Shown here: one piece after another, positions 26,558 to 35,643 of the stretch | Numbering within the stretch: position 1 is the stretch's first letter | How the letters are laid out: every line of letters begins with the position of its first letter | Source of the DNA: Desulfosarcina alkanivorans | Lineage (GTDB): Bacteria; Desulfobacterota; Desulfobacteria; Desulfobacterales; Desulfosarcinaceae | NCBI RefSeq assembly: GCF_009688945.1 | Contig: NZ_AP021874.1 | Location: forward strand, 1,116,001 to 1,180,000 | DNA length: 64,000 bases | Reading direction: 5' to 3' | The notes under the pieces: generated by a model | The model's database searches: none | What the model was told of the DNA's origin: nothing | What the model saw: the letters and a program-made list of their open reading frames with translations, nothing else | Position numbers and translations under genes: made by a program

Positions 26558-27316
26558 ATGCACCGAAAGTGGATAACGGCAATACTGTTCATCTGCCTGC
26601 CGGCGATGCAGCCACCATCGATCGGGGCCATGACCGCGGCACAGATTGTGGCCGCCAGTTTCAATTACATGCGCGGCGATGCATCCGTCTCCACGGTGGC
26701 CATGACCATCGTTCGTCCCGGCTGGCAGCGAGAGATGGTCATGGATGCATGGACGCAGGGCCAGTCGGACAGCCTCATCCGCATTCAGCGCCCGGCCAAA
26801 GACAGGGGGAACGGCACGCTGAAAAAAGGTGCCGGGATGTGGACGTACAATCCCAAGGTGAACCGCACCATCAAACTGCCGCCGTCCATGATGTCCCAGT
26901 CCTGGATGGGATCGGATTTTTCCAACAATGATCTGGCCAAATCCGACAGCCTCCTTCACGATTACACCCACACGCTGAAAGAGACGATCGAGAAGGACGG
27001 GCACCGCGTCCACCTGATCGAATCGACACCCAAACCCGAGGCGCCTGTGGTGTGGGGCCTCCAGCGGCTGGCCATCCGCGGCGATTTCATCCTCCTGTCG
27101 CAAACCTTCTTCGACGAAGACCGCCTGCCGGTAAAAACCATGACCTGCCATGACATCCGTGAAATGAGCGACCGGCTTTTCCCCTCCCGCTGGCGGATGC
27201 AGAAAACCGGGGCCAAAGATGAATACACAGAACTGGTGTATCGTCGCCTGACCTTCAAAGCGCGCCTGTCGCCGACCATCTTCACCCTTTCATCACTGAA
27301 AACCGGGCGGAAGTAG
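26558..27316 (+). CDS. LolA-like outer-membrane lipoprotein-sorting family protein
   Basis: 252 aa. Signal peptide 1-24 (ITAILFICLPAMQPPSIGA). The body matches the family annotated as outer membrane lipoprotein-sorting protein: MRGDASVSTVAMTIVRPGWQ, then WTQGQSDSLIRIQRPAKDRG, KKGAGMWTYNPKVNRTIKLP and SWMGSDFSNNDLAKSD, which form one half of the LolA-like beta-sheet. It would carry a lipid or lipid-anchored cargo in the periplasm. It lies 7 bases before the first permease gene and is almost certainly co-transcribed with the ABC transporter. Confidence 0.85.
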   Translation: MHRKWITAILFICLPAMQPPSIGAMTAAQIVAASFNYMRGDASVSTVAMTIVRPGWQREMVMDAWTQGQSDSLIRIQRPAKDRGNGTLKKGAGMWTYNPKVNRTIKLPPSMMSQSWMGSDFSNNDLAKSDSLLHDYTHTLKETIEKDGHRVHLIESTPKPEAPVVWGLQRLAIRGDFILLSQTFFDEDRLPVKTMTCHDIREMSDRLFPSRWRMQKTGAKDEYTELVYRRLTFKARLSPTIFTLSSLKTGRK

Positions 27317-27323
27317 ACCGGCC

Positions 27324-28562
27324 ATGGGAATGATGCAACACATGGCCTGGCGCAATGTGTGGCGCAACCCCCGGCGTTCCCTTTTGACCATGGGTGCCAT
27401 CGCCTTTGCCTGTGTGCTCCTGATTTTCATGCTTTCCCTGCAGTTCGGCGCCTACGAAACGATGATCAACGCGTCCCTTCGCATCCGCACCGGACACCTG
27501 CAGATCCAGGCCGCCGGTTATCACGAAAAGCGGCAGATGCGCGACACGGTTGACCGCCCGGGCGAAATCAACGCCCTTTTAAACGATATCTCCGGCATCC
27601 GCGCCACCACCATGCGGGGCAACGGCTTTGCCCTGGTCTCTTCCAACGACCGCAGCGTCGGCATTTTTATTTCGGGGGTAGACCCCCTCAACGAACCCCG
27701 GGTGACGGCGATGGCCGACTGGATCCGTTCGGGCGACTGGTTCTCCGCCGCAGCCGGCCTGGAAGCCGTCCTGGGCCATCTTCTGGCCAGGCGCCTGAAC
27801 GTAACCGTCGGCGATGAACTGACATTACTGGGTCAGGGCCGGGACGGATCCATCGCCGCCGGGATGGTCACGGTCCGGGGAATCTTTTCCTCGGGCATCG
27901 ACGCGGTGGATCGCGACACCATGGTCATGCCGCTGACCGCGTTTCAGGACCTGTTCGCAATGGGGGAAAGCGTTCACGAAATCGTGGTCGTCGCCGCGCT
28001 TCTGGAAGACGCGGCGCCCATCCAGCAAAAGGTCCGGGCGCGACTGCCGTCCCGCGCATCCGGAGGACCGCTGCGGGTGCTGGACTGGAAGACACTCAAT
28101 CCGGGCCTGATGGACAGCATCGCCATGGACCTGTCCATGGGCGTCATCATGTATGGGGTGCTGATCATCGTGGTGGCCTTCAGCATCTTCAACACCTTCC
28201 TGATGGTCATTTTTGAACGCACCCGCGAGTTCGGGGTACTCATGGCCCTGGGAACCACACCGGGCCGCCTGGTCCGGCTGGTGCTGGGTGAATCCCTGTG
28301 GATCGCACTGGTGGGGGTCGCCGCCGGGGTGGCCGCCGGAACCCTGCTCACCGGCTATTTCCAGGCGCACGGCATTGACCTGACCGGCGGGAGCGACCTG
28401 CTCGCCCAATATGGCATGTCCGGCATGATGTATCCGCGGCTCTCCATGATATCGGTATCGGCAGGCCCCCTGACGGTACTCCTGATCACCTTCCTGGCGG
28501 CCCTTTTCCCGGCCTTCAGGGTCAGCCGCCTCAAACCGGTGGCTGCAATCGCCCACGGTTGA
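27324..28562 (+). CDS. ABC transporter permease (FtsX/LolCE type), first subunit
   Basis: 412 aa. Family opening MAWRNVWRNPRRSLLTMG, TM1 at about 22-42, a large periplasmic MacB-type domain (residues 45-265) and three C-terminal TM helices (IMYGVLIIVVAFSIFNTFLM; SLWIALVGVAAGVAAGTL; GPLTVLLITFLAALFPAF). The cytoplasmic loop ERTREFGVLMALGTTPGRL is the coupling helix region. With the second permease and ATPase it should form a heterodimeric LolCDE/MacB-like extractor. No key feature missing. Confidence 0.92.
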   Translation: MGMMQHMAWRNVWRNPRRSLLTMGAIAFACVLLIFMLSLQFGAYETMINASLRIRTGHLQIQAAGYHEKRQMRDTVDRPGEINALLNDISGIRATTMRGNGFALVSSNDRSVGIFISGVDPLNEPRVTAMADWIRSGDWFSAAAGLEAVLGHLLARRLNVTVGDELTLLGQGRDGSIAAGMVTVRGIFSSGIDAVDRDTMVMPLTAFQDLFAMGESVHEIVVVAALLEDAAPIQQKVRARLPSRASGGPLRVLDWKTLNPGLMDSIAMDLSMGVIMYGVLIIVVAFSIFNTFLMVIFERTREFGVLMALGTTPGRLVRLVLGESLWIALVGVAAGVAAGTLLTGYFQAHGIDLTGGSDLLAQYGMSGMMYPRLSMISVSAGPLTVLLITFLAALFPAFRVSRLKPVAAIAHG

Positions 28563-28579
28563 GGGCGGAAGGAAAAACC

Positions 28580-29812
28580 ATGCTGGCTCAGATGGCCTGG
28601 AGGAATATCTGGCGCAACCCCCGACGGACGCTGGTGGTGCTGGCGGCCATCGTCGTCGGCATCTGGAGCATGGTCGTTCTCGGTGCCCTGATGCGGGGCA
28701 TGGAAACCGGCATGCTGGAAAACGGCATCCGCACCTTGACCGGCAACATTAAAATCCAGCACCGGGCCTACCGCCAGGACCCGTCGATTGCCAACAGCAT
28801 CACCGCCCTGCCCCCCATCGAGGCGGTACTCTCCCGAACCCTGCCCGACGGCACGGCCTGGAGCCCGCGCATCCGCCTCGCCGCCATGGCAGCCAACGCC
28901 CGGCATGCCAAGGGGGTGACCCTGGTCGGCGTGGACCCGCAGAGGGAAAAGCGGGTGTCGTTCATCGGCACGGCGGTCGCCCGGGGACACTATCTTTCAT
29001 CGACGGACACCAATCGGATTCTGATCGGTCAGGCGCTGGCCGATGACATGCAGACCCGGGTCGGCAAACGGTTGATCATCACCACGCGGGACGCAGCGGG
29101 GCAGCTGGCATCCAAGGCCTTCACCATCAAGGGAATTTTTCAGTCGGAAATGCAGGCCACGGAAAAAGCATTCGTATTTGCCCCCCTGGCGGTTATCGAC
29201 CCCTTTCTGGCCATGCAGGGGCGCATCAGTGAAATATCCATCAGCCTGCCCGGCCGCCTGACCGGCAGCCGCGCCGAATCGGACCTGGCCGGGTCAATTG
29301 CCGACCGGCTGTCTGACCGGCCGCTTTCCGTCGACACCTGGGACCGTCTGCTGCCCATGCTCAAGGCATACCTCGAACTGTCGGACCAGTTCATCTGGAT
29401 CTGGTTTCTGGTGACCTTCGTGGCCATGGGGTTCGGCATTGTCAACACCACCCTCATGGCCGTTTTCGAACGGATCAGGGAATTCGGGCTGCTCAAGGCC
29501 CTGGGCGTCAGGCCGGCCGGCATTCTCGCGGGGATCCTCTGCGAAACGGCCATCCTGATCGCCGCCGGCCTGATCGCCGGGAACCTGCTGGGGGCCGCCA
29601 CCGTCCTGTTTCTGCAGGACGGCATCGATTTGTCGCGGTTTGCATCGGGAACTGAAATGTGGGGCATCTCCCGCATGATATTCCCGGACGTGCGGGCCCT
29701 CGACGTGGCCGTCGCCAACCTGGTGGTGTTCGTGTTGGGATTGGCGGTGAGCCTTTACCCGGCCGCCAAGGCATGCCGCATTACCCCGGTTCAGGCCCTG
29801 GCTCACCATTGA
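28580..29812 (+). CDS. ABC transporter permease (FtsX/LolCE type), second subunit
   Basis: 410 aa from ATG 28580, with GGAAGGAAAAACC as ribosome site; an upstream in-frame ATG/GTG overlapping the previous gene is less likely. Same layout as the first permease: MAWRNIWRNPRRTLVVLAA, TM1, periplasmic domain, then three TM helices (WIWFLVTFVAMGFGIVNTTL; TAILIAAGLIAGNLLGAATV; ANLVVFVLGLAVSLYPAA) and the coupling segment ERIREFGLLKALGVRPAGI. The two permeases are clear paralogs but diverged in the periplasmic domain. Confidence 0.92.
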   Translation: MLAQMAWRNIWRNPRRTLVVLAAIVVGIWSMVVLGALMRGMETGMLENGIRTLTGNIKIQHRAYRQDPSIANSITALPPIEAVLSRTLPDGTAWSPRIRLAAMAANARHAKGVTLVGVDPQREKRVSFIGTAVARGHYLSSTDTNRILIGQALADDMQTRVGKRLIITTRDAAGQLASKAFTIKGIFQSEMQATEKAFVFAPLAVIDPFLAMQGRISEISISLPGRLTGSRAESDLAGSIADRLSDRPLSVDTWDRLLPMLKAYLELSDQFIWIWFLVTFVAMGFGIVNTTLMAVFERIREFGLLKALGVRPAGILAGILCETAILIAAGLIAGNLLGAATVLFLQDGIDLSRFASGTEMWGISRMIFPDVRALDVAVANLVVFVLGLAVSLYPAAKACRITPVQALAHH

Positions 29813-29866
29813 GCGACGGTGGCAGGCCCGGAAAACCACCCCATGACGGGGTGAAGGGAAAAAAGT

Positions 29867-30550
29867 ATGGTCCGCTGCAGCAACATACGCAAATCCTACG
29901 TCCAGGGCAAAGTGACGGTGAGCGCCCTGAAAGCGGTGAACCTGACGGTCGAGGCCGGTGAATTTCTCGCCCTGGCCGGGCCCAGCGGATCGGGCAAGAC
30001 CACCCTGCTCAATCTCATCGGAGGGCTGGACCTGCCCGACGCCGGAACCATCCGGGTGGACGGGACCGCCCTGAACCGCCTGACACCCGCCGGGCTGGCC
30101 CGACTGCGCCTGACGCGCATCGGTTTCATCTTTCAGGCATTCAATCTCATACCGGTGCTGACCGCGGCGGAAAATGTGGCCTATGTCATGCACCTTCAAG
30201 GAGTTGACGCCGGAACACGCCGCCGGCGGGCACTGGCCATTCTGGATGAAGTCGGACTGGGCGATATGGGAGACCGGCGACCGGCCGAACTTTCCGGCGG
30301 CCAGCAGCAGCGGGTGGCCGTGGCGCGGGCCATTGTTTCCGGTCCGGCCATTGTGCTGGCTGACGAACCCACGGCCAACCTCGATTCGGCGACCGGCGAG
30401 GCCCTGTTGACCCTGATGGAAAGGATGAACCGGGAAAAAGGGGCGACCTTTATTTTTTCCACCCATGATCAAATGGTGATGGATCACGCCCATCGGCTCG
30501 TCCATATCCGCGATGGACGGATTGAAGATGACACCAGACGACAGACCTGA
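29867..30550 (+). CDS. ABC transporter ATP-binding protein (LolD/MacB type)
   Basis: 227 aa, complete. Walker A GPSGSGKTT (about 41-49), Q loop IFQAFNLIPVLTAAEN, signature LSGGQQQRVAVARA, Walker B IVLADEPTANLD and H loop FIFSTHD. It powers the two preceding permeases. The FQAFNLIP and AENV sequence after the Q loop is typical of the LolD/MacB/FtsE subfamily. Confidence 0.95.
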   Translation: MVRCSNIRKSYVQGKVTVSALKAVNLTVEAGEFLALAGPSGSGKTTLLNLIGGLDLPDAGTIRVDGTALNRLTPAGLARLRLTRIGFIFQAFNLIPVLTAAENVAYVMHLQGVDAGTRRRRALAILDEVGLGDMGDRRPAELSGGQQQRVAVARAIVSGPAIVLADEPTANLDSATGEALLTLMERMNREKGATFIFSTHDQMVMDHAHRLVHIRDGRIEDDTRRQT

Positions 30551-30565
30551 CGATCCGGAAACCCA

Positions 30566-31873
30566 ATGACCCCCTTCCGGACCTTACGCAATTTTCTGCT
30601 GTCCGCCATGCTGGCGGTTGTCCTGACCCCCTGCCCGCTGGCGGCATTCGATGCCGGCATGCAGTGGGGCGGGCATCTCAAGGCCCTTGGCGACCTGCGC
30701 TGGCCTGAAGCGCATGCCTTTCCGGACGTGGATCCCCCGGCGCCCCTGACCGACGGGACCCTGGAGTTCCGGCTCACCCAATTGACATCGCTGCCGTGGG
30801 CGATCGACCTGGAAACGCACTACGAAGCCATCTGTCACGGCGGCGATGGGGTCCGCAACGCGCGTATGGTTGACCTGGCAATGCCCGGCACCCCCCTGCC
30901 CCTCCCGCTGCCGGACCCCGACCGCCTTGACCGCCGGCGGCTGATGGATCTGACCGCGACCCTGGACACGGGCAGCAGCCATATCTGTTACCACCGCCTG
31001 GACCGGCTCAACCTGACCGTGCTGCCCGATTGGGGAATGGTTCGCGTCGGCCGGCAGGCCGTTACCTGGGGCGATGGGTTTGTGTTCAATCCAATGGACC
31101 TGTTCAATCCGTTTGCGCCCACCGACATCGAACGGGACTACAAAACCGGCGACGACATGGCCCTCACCCAGGTTCTGTTCGAAAACGGCGACGACCTTCA
31201 GGCGCTGGTGGCTCCACGGCGGGATCCGGAGACCGGCGATGTCAGCAGCGACCACCAGTCCCTGGCCGTCAAGGCCCATATCCGCATCGGCGGACGCGAC
31301 CTCGACCTGATGGCATCCCGGCACTACCGGGATGTTGTCGGCGGGTGGGGGCTTTCCGGTTATGCCGGCGACGCCGCCTGGCGCATCAATGCCACCTGGA
31401 CCGATCTCGACCACCCTGCCGCCCGCAGGGATGACTACCTCTCGCTGGTGGCCAATGTGGATTTCTCATGGGTCTGGTGGCAGCACAACTTCTACGGCTT
31501 TGTGGAATATTATTTCAACGGCCTGGGAGACACGGACTACCCCGCCGCGCTGGCGGATCCTGCCGTCGTCGAACGGATCGATCGCGGAGAACTGTTCGTT
31601 TTAGGAAAAAACTACCTCACCGGCCAGCTCCAGGCGGAAGTGCACCCCCTGTTCAACCTGTTTTTCAATGTGATCCTCAATGCCGCCGATCCGTCGGCGG
31701 TGATGCAGGCTTGGGGCCAGTGGGACGCCGCCGAGAACCTGAGGGTTGTGGTGGGCGCCAAGCTCGCCGCGGGTGCAGACGGAACGGAATTCGGCGGGTT
31801 CGACCTGCCTGAAACCGGCATCCGCATCGGCGTCGCCGATACCGTGTATTCCAGAATTACCTTGTTCTTCTGA
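30566..31873 (+). CDS. outer-membrane beta-barrel protein of the envelope ABC operon
   Basis: 435 aa. Signal peptide 1-27 (NFLLSAMLAVVLTPCPLAA). The mature protein alternates polar and aromatic residues, with WGDGFVFNPMDLFNPFAPTD, as in DUF1302-like porins, repeated amphipathic strands (VDFSWVWWQHNFYGFVEYYF; LQAEVHPLFNLFFNVILNA) and a terminal Phe (SRITLFF), the classic outer-membrane barrel signature. Its location directly after the ATPase suggests it is the outer-membrane partner or the destination of the transported molecule. Confidence 0.78.
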   Translation: MTPFRTLRNFLLSAMLAVVLTPCPLAAFDAGMQWGGHLKALGDLRWPEAHAFPDVDPPAPLTDGTLEFRLTQLTSLPWAIDLETHYEAICHGGDGVRNARMVDLAMPGTPLPLPLPDPDRLDRRRLMDLTATLDTGSSHICYHRLDRLNLTVLPDWGMVRVGRQAVTWGDGFVFNPMDLFNPFAPTDIERDYKTGDDMALTQVLFENGDDLQALVAPRRDPETGDVSSDHQSLAVKAHIRIGGRDLDLMASRHYRDVVGGWGLSGYAGDAAWRINATWTDLDHPAARRDDYLSLVANVDFSWVWWQHNFYGFVEYYFNGLGDTDYPAALADPAVVERIDRGELFVLGKNYLTGQLQAEVHPLFNLFFNVILNAADPSAVMQAWGQWDAAENLRVVVGAKLAAGADGTEFGGFDLPETGIRIGVADTVYSRITLFF

Positions 31874-31998
31874 GCATTTACATCCATATTCGCCCATGCT
31901 ATAGAAAATCGGCGGCATGGTTTGGTTCATGTTTTTAAATTCACGGCCGATAATCGAGGCAACGCCACGTTTTCAACACGGAACAGGAGAATCTGCCC

Positions 31999-33135
31999 AT
32001 GAAAGCTGACAACCGGATATTTCTTGAAAATCTGGAATGGTTTGATGAAAGCGGCCGGGAACTGGTCCACCGCCTGCCCGAAAAAGGGTCCGGCGAAATC
32101 AAATGGGGGGCCCAGCTCACCGTAAGGGAAAGTCAGGCCGGCGTCTTTTACTACAAGGGAAAAGCCGTCGAAGCCTTTGGCCCCGGTCGCCACACCCTGA
32201 AAACCGGCAATATCCCCATCCTCACCAAGATCGCCAGCCTGCCCTGGGGAATGACCAGCCCGTTGAGGGCGGAGATGTATTTCGTCAACATGAAGGTCTT
32301 CACCAACCTGAAATGGGGAACCCGGGACCCGGTGGCCTTCAAGGATGACGAACTGGGACTGATCCGGCTGCGGGCCTTCGGGGTCTTCAACCTGCGGGTG
32401 GTCCAGCCGGTGCTGTTCATCAACACCATGGTGGGCACCCAGGGAATGTTTACGACGGAAGAGATAGAGGAATACCTCAATCGGGTAATCGTCTCCCGCT
32501 TCAACGACTACATGGGCGAAACCATCGACTCGATCCTCAACCTGCCGGCCAAATACGACGAGCTGTCCGAAGGCCTGGCCAAGCGCCTCGAAGGGGATTT
32601 CAGGCACTTCGGTCTGGGCCTGACCCACCTGTACATGAATGCCATCACGCCGCCACCGGATGTGCAGAAGGCCATCGACGACCGCAGCCGCATGGGCGTC
32701 TTCGAAGACATGAACAAGCTCATGCAGATGAAATCGGCCATGGCCATGGAAAAGGCGTCGGAAGCCGACGGCGATGGCAGTATGGGCATGGGGACCAGCC
32801 TGGGGCTGATGATGCCGGCCATGTTTGCCCAGTATTTCAATGGCGCCGGAAAAGGCCCGCAGGGCGGCGCCCCGCCCGCCCAGCAGCAGGCCACCTGCCA
32901 GGAGTGTCAATGCAGTATCCCGCTGGCAGCCAAGTTCTGCCCCATGTGCGGCCACCAGCAGCTGGTTTTCGTCCAGTGCGGCAACTGCGGCAAAAACCTG
33001 GCGCCCAATGCAAAATTCTGCTCGCGCTGCGGTCATCCCACGGAAGAAAAACCCAAACCCGTCTTTTGCGCGAAGTGCGGCGCCGAAAACCTGGCCGGGG
33101 CCAAATTCTGCACCCGGTGCGGAGAGAAATATTAA
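31999..33135 (+). CDS. SPFH-domain protein with three C-terminal zinc ribbons (YdjI-like)
   Basis: 378 aa, no membrane segment. Residues about 30-240 form an SPFH/Band 7 domain of the 'virion core protein' YdjI type (VRESQAGVFYYKGKAVEAFG, PGRHTLKTGNIPILTKI, LRAFGVFNLRVVQPVLFI). A Met/Gly-rich linker (240-295) leads to three CxxC...CxxC ribbons: C300/C303/C314/C317, C327/C330/C341/C344 and C357/C360/C371/C374. In Bacillus subtilis the related YdjI scaffolds a membrane-stress complex (established for that family). It heads the four-gene cluster with the Lon-like protease. AACAGGAGAATCTGCCC is the ribosome site. The next gene overlaps its stop. Confidence 0.88.
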   Translation: MKADNRIFLENLEWFDESGRELVHRLPEKGSGEIKWGAQLTVRESQAGVFYYKGKAVEAFGPGRHTLKTGNIPILTKIASLPWGMTSPLRAEMYFVNMKVFTNLKWGTRDPVAFKDDELGLIRLRAFGVFNLRVVQPVLFINTMVGTQGMFTTEEIEEYLNRVIVSRFNDYMGETIDSILNLPAKYDELSEGLAKRLEGDFRHFGLGLTHLYMNAITPPPDVQKAIDDRSRMGVFEDMNKLMQMKSAMAMEKASEADGDGSMGMGTSLGLMMPAMFAQYFNGAGKGPQGGAPPAQQQATCQECQCSIPLAAKFCPMCGHQQLVFVQCGNCGKNLAPNAKFCSRCGHPTEEKPKPVFCAKCGAENLAGAKFCTRCGEKY

Positions 33136-34360
33136 TTTTCTCATCGACCATCAGTGCCCCCAGTGCGGCGCGCCGGCAGAACTCGACGAGACGGACCGTC
33201 TTTTTCAATGTGCGTTCTGCAAGGTAAAATCCTACCTCGTGGAGCAGGGATATTTCCGCTACCTGCTGCCCCATCGGGCGCCCGAAGGCCGGGACCTGGT
33301 GTATTTCCCCTACTGGCGCTTCAAGGGCATGCTCTTTTCCTGTCTGCCCGCCGGCATCCAGAACCGGTTTCTGGATGTCAGCCAGCAGGCGGCGCCATCG
33401 CCCCTTTTTCCCGCATCGGTCGGACTTCGCAGCCAGGCCATGAAACTCCGTTTTGTCAGCCCGGAGACCAAAGGATGGTTCATCAGCCCCTCCCGGCCCT
33501 TTCGCGGCGTCATGGAGACCTTTCTTGGCCGCTTCAACCGCGACACACCCGGGCCGATCCTGCACCAGGCCCATATCGGCGAGTCCGTCAGCCTGATTTA
33601 CGCCCCTTTTTACGCGGACCACCGGATCATGGACGCGGTGCTGAATCAGCCGGTGTCCGGCCCCCTGGATGAGCCCTTCGAAGCCAGCCGGCTGCCCGGG
33701 GGACCGGCGGACTGGCGCATCCGTTTCATCCCGACCCTGTGCCCGAACTGCGGCTGGGACATGCAGGGGCGCCGGGATGCCCTGGTACTGCACTGCAGCA
33801 ACTGCGACGCCATGTGGCGGGCGTCCCGACAGGGCATGACCCGCGTCAACGCAGCCCATATGCCGGGGCCCGAAAACGAAAACATCATCTACCTGCCCTT
33901 CTGGCGCATCAAGGCCGATATCTCCGGCATCGGCCTTGACCATTATGCGGATCTGGTCAAGGTAGCCAACCTTCCCAAAGTGATTCAGCCCGGCTGGGAC
34001 CGGGTTCCCTTCCACTTCTGGGGGCCGGCCTTCAAGGTGCGCCCCCAGAGCTTTCTGCGGTTGACCCACCATATCACCCTCGCCCAGCCCCGGGACCACC
34101 TGGCGGCCCACCTGCCCAAAGGGACGACCTACCCGGTCAACCTGCCGGTGTCCGAATCCGTCGAAACCCTCAAATTGAACCTGGCCGGCATCATCCGGCC
34201 CAAACGTGCGGTGCAGGACCGCATCGCCGACATCCAGGTCAAGCCGAACCGCTACCTGCTGGTCTACCTCCCCTTTGAAGTGCGCCACCACGACCTGGTC
34301 CAGACGACGTTCAACGTTGCCGTAAATCGGAACCAGCTGGCACTGGCGAGCAATCTGTAA
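33131..34360 (+). CDS. double zinc-ribbon protein, probably started at an ATT codon
   Basis: About 409 aa. The conserved region begins with a zinc ribbon (CPQCGAPAELDETD...CAFCKVKSY), so translation must start before 33155, yet no ATG, GTG or TTG lies in this frame between 33006 and there. ATT at 33131 overlaps the preceding TAA (ATTAA) and follows GGAGAGAAAT at ideal spacing. The frame could also start at an ATG near 33006 inside the upstream gene. A second ribbon (CPNCGWDMQGRRD...CSNC) sits mid-protein. Between and after are large mixed domains with repeated YFPYWRFKGM / YLPFWRIKAD patches, suggesting a duplicated module. No enzymatic motif; no membrane segment. It is likely to act with the SPFH partner. 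Confidence 0.78.
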   Translation: MNFLIDHQCPQCGAPAELDETDRLFQCAFCKVKSYLVEQGYFRYLLPHRAPEGRDLVYFPYWRFKGMLFSCLPAGIQNRFLDVSQQAAPSPLFPASVGLRSQAMKLRFVSPETKGWFISPSRPFRGVMETFLGRFNRDTPGPILHQAHIGESVSLIYAPFYADHRIMDAVLNQPVSGPLDEPFEASRLPGGPADWRIRFIPTLCPNCGWDMQGRRDALVLHCSNCDAMWRASRQGMTRVNAAHMPGPENENIIYLPFWRIKADISGIGLDHYADLVKVANLPKVIQPGWDRVPFHFWGPAFKVRPQSFLRLTHHITLAQPRDHLAAHLPKGTTYPVNLPVSESVETLKLNLAGIIRPKRAVQDRIADIQVKPNRYLLVYLPFEVRHHDLVQTTFNVAVNRNQLALASNL

Positions 34361-34680
34361 TACTCACCCGGATGACCGCACCCAGGTGTGCCGGATGGAT
34401 TTTCCCTTGAAACCGCACCCTTTTCATGTTTGAATAGTCCTGTTTTCAGACTGCCCGATGTCGACCGGTACAGGTATACAGATGACGGGGCATGTTCTCG
34501 TCCACGAATCATCTTTTCCTGATTGCTCCGTTCATCACAACCCATTGATTTCCCATTGTCAGGACGATCGCAGTGGCGTCGACCGCTTGCACGGCGCCTT
34601 CCCATAAAATGCCGGCAGTTCATGAGCCCAACCCGGACGGGGCGCCCCAAGGGGTGTTTCCTGAAACCAAAGGAGCAGAA
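34361..34680. other. 320-bp intergenic gap inside the SPFH/protease cluster
   Basis: No gene. It ends in AAAGGAG for the next gene. A GGGGCGCCCC palindrome occurs near 34640. It may hold a separate promoter for the membrane SPFH protein and protease, so the cluster may be two transcripts. Confidence 0.45.
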
Positions 34681-35643
34681 ATGGCCACACCGCTACCCAG
34701 TCAATTGCTGCGGCGATCCTTCGTAAAAACCGTCCTGCGCCGCCTCATTGCAGCCATCACCGTGGTCGGGTTGATCTACGGCCTGATTGCCGTTGTTTAT
34801 GCCACCAAGACCATCTTCAAGGTCAAGATGAACTATGCGGTTGTTCTGGAACGGTTCGGCGGGATCCGCCAGGCGGTCACGGATGTGGGCTGGCACGCCC
34901 GTCTGCCCTACTTCACGCGCATCGAGCAGGAAGTGCCGCTGATGAACCAGACCCTCCAGCTGGGCGGCACCCCGGCCCCCATGCGAATCATTTCCAAGGG
35001 CAACGTGGCCCTGTGGACGTCCGGAGTTCTCACCTATCGCATCCGCAATCTGAATACGTGGGCCATCGAGAACCTGAGCCCCCTGGATTTGCTCCAGGGA
35101 GACTACGACGGCATCGTCAAGGACATCCTCCAGGCCCAGCAGGTGGACCGGTTGATCAGCGACCGTGAATCCATCAAGGAGGCGATTTTCACGGCGTTGA
35201 AGTCACGCCCCATCAATATCGGCGGCCCCACGATTGAAAAAAAATATGGGGTCGAGGTCGTCAGTTTCGTGCTCAAGGAGACCCGTTTCGGAGACAAACT
35301 CGTGGAAGCCTCCGAAGAAAAAAAGCGCCGGGAGCTGATTGCCGAAGCCGATAATTATGCAGCGGACCAGGAGGCCAGCCGGATCCGCAAGCTCTACGCC
35401 GCCTATCTGGACGGCATCCAGAACCTGCAGCATTCGCTGGGCAGGGATGACGGATCCTCGGACACGGCACTGCTTCAGTTCCTCACGCAGCAGAAATGGG
35501 CCACCGCATATGAAAAACAACAGCTAGGCCAGAACACCGTGGTCATCCAGAATACCCGTGATGACACGCCGGCAGTCACCCTCCCCGCTTTCAATGCCCC
35601 CAACCGTTCCGAGGGAGAAGAAGATGACCAGACGGCTGACTAG
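34681..35643 (+). CDS. membrane-anchored SPFH/prohibitin-like protein
   Basis: 320 aa from ATG 34681, behind AAAGGAGCAGAA. A basic N terminus (LLRRSFVKTVLRRL) and one transmembrane helix at 17-38 (AAITVVGLIYGLIAVVYA) suggest an N-in topology. Then an SPFH/Band 7 domain (FKVKMNYAVVLERFGGIRQ, GWHARLPYFTRIEQEVPLM, LTYRIRNLNTWAIEN) and the family's C-terminal helix (EASEEKKRRELIAEADNYAA). HflC/HflK/prohibitin proteins with this layout assemble rings around AAA proteases. Its stop overlaps the protease gene by 20 bases, strong evidence of coupled translation. Confidence 0.9.
   Translation: MATPLPSQLLRRSFVKTVLRRLIAAITVVGLIYGLIAVVYATKTIFKVKMNYAVVLERFGGIRQAVTDVGWHARLPYFTRIEQEVPLMNQTLQLGGTPAPMRIISKGNVALWTSGVLTYRIRNLNTWAIENLSPLDLLQGDYDGIVKDILQAQQVDRLISDRESIKEAIFTALKSRPINIGGPTIEKKYGVEVVSFVLKETRFGDKLVEASEEKKRRELIAEADNYAADQEASRIRKLYAAYLDGIQNLQHSLGRDDGSSDTALLQFLTQQKWATAYEKQQLGQNTVVIQNTRDDTPAVTLPAFNAPNRSEGEEDDQTAD

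Noticed and set aside
32825-33130. N-terminal extension of the double zinc-ribbon protein to an ATG at 32825
   Set aside because: These bases encode the SPFH protein's zinc ribbons in another frame; the extension is Arg/Pro/Ser-rich noise.
31927-33144. Long minus-strand frames opposite the SPFH gene and many other 300-480-codon antisense frames in the GC-rich core
   Set aside because: They are shadows of GC-rich codon usage, without ribosome sites or recognisable domains; the opposite strand carries clear domain genes.
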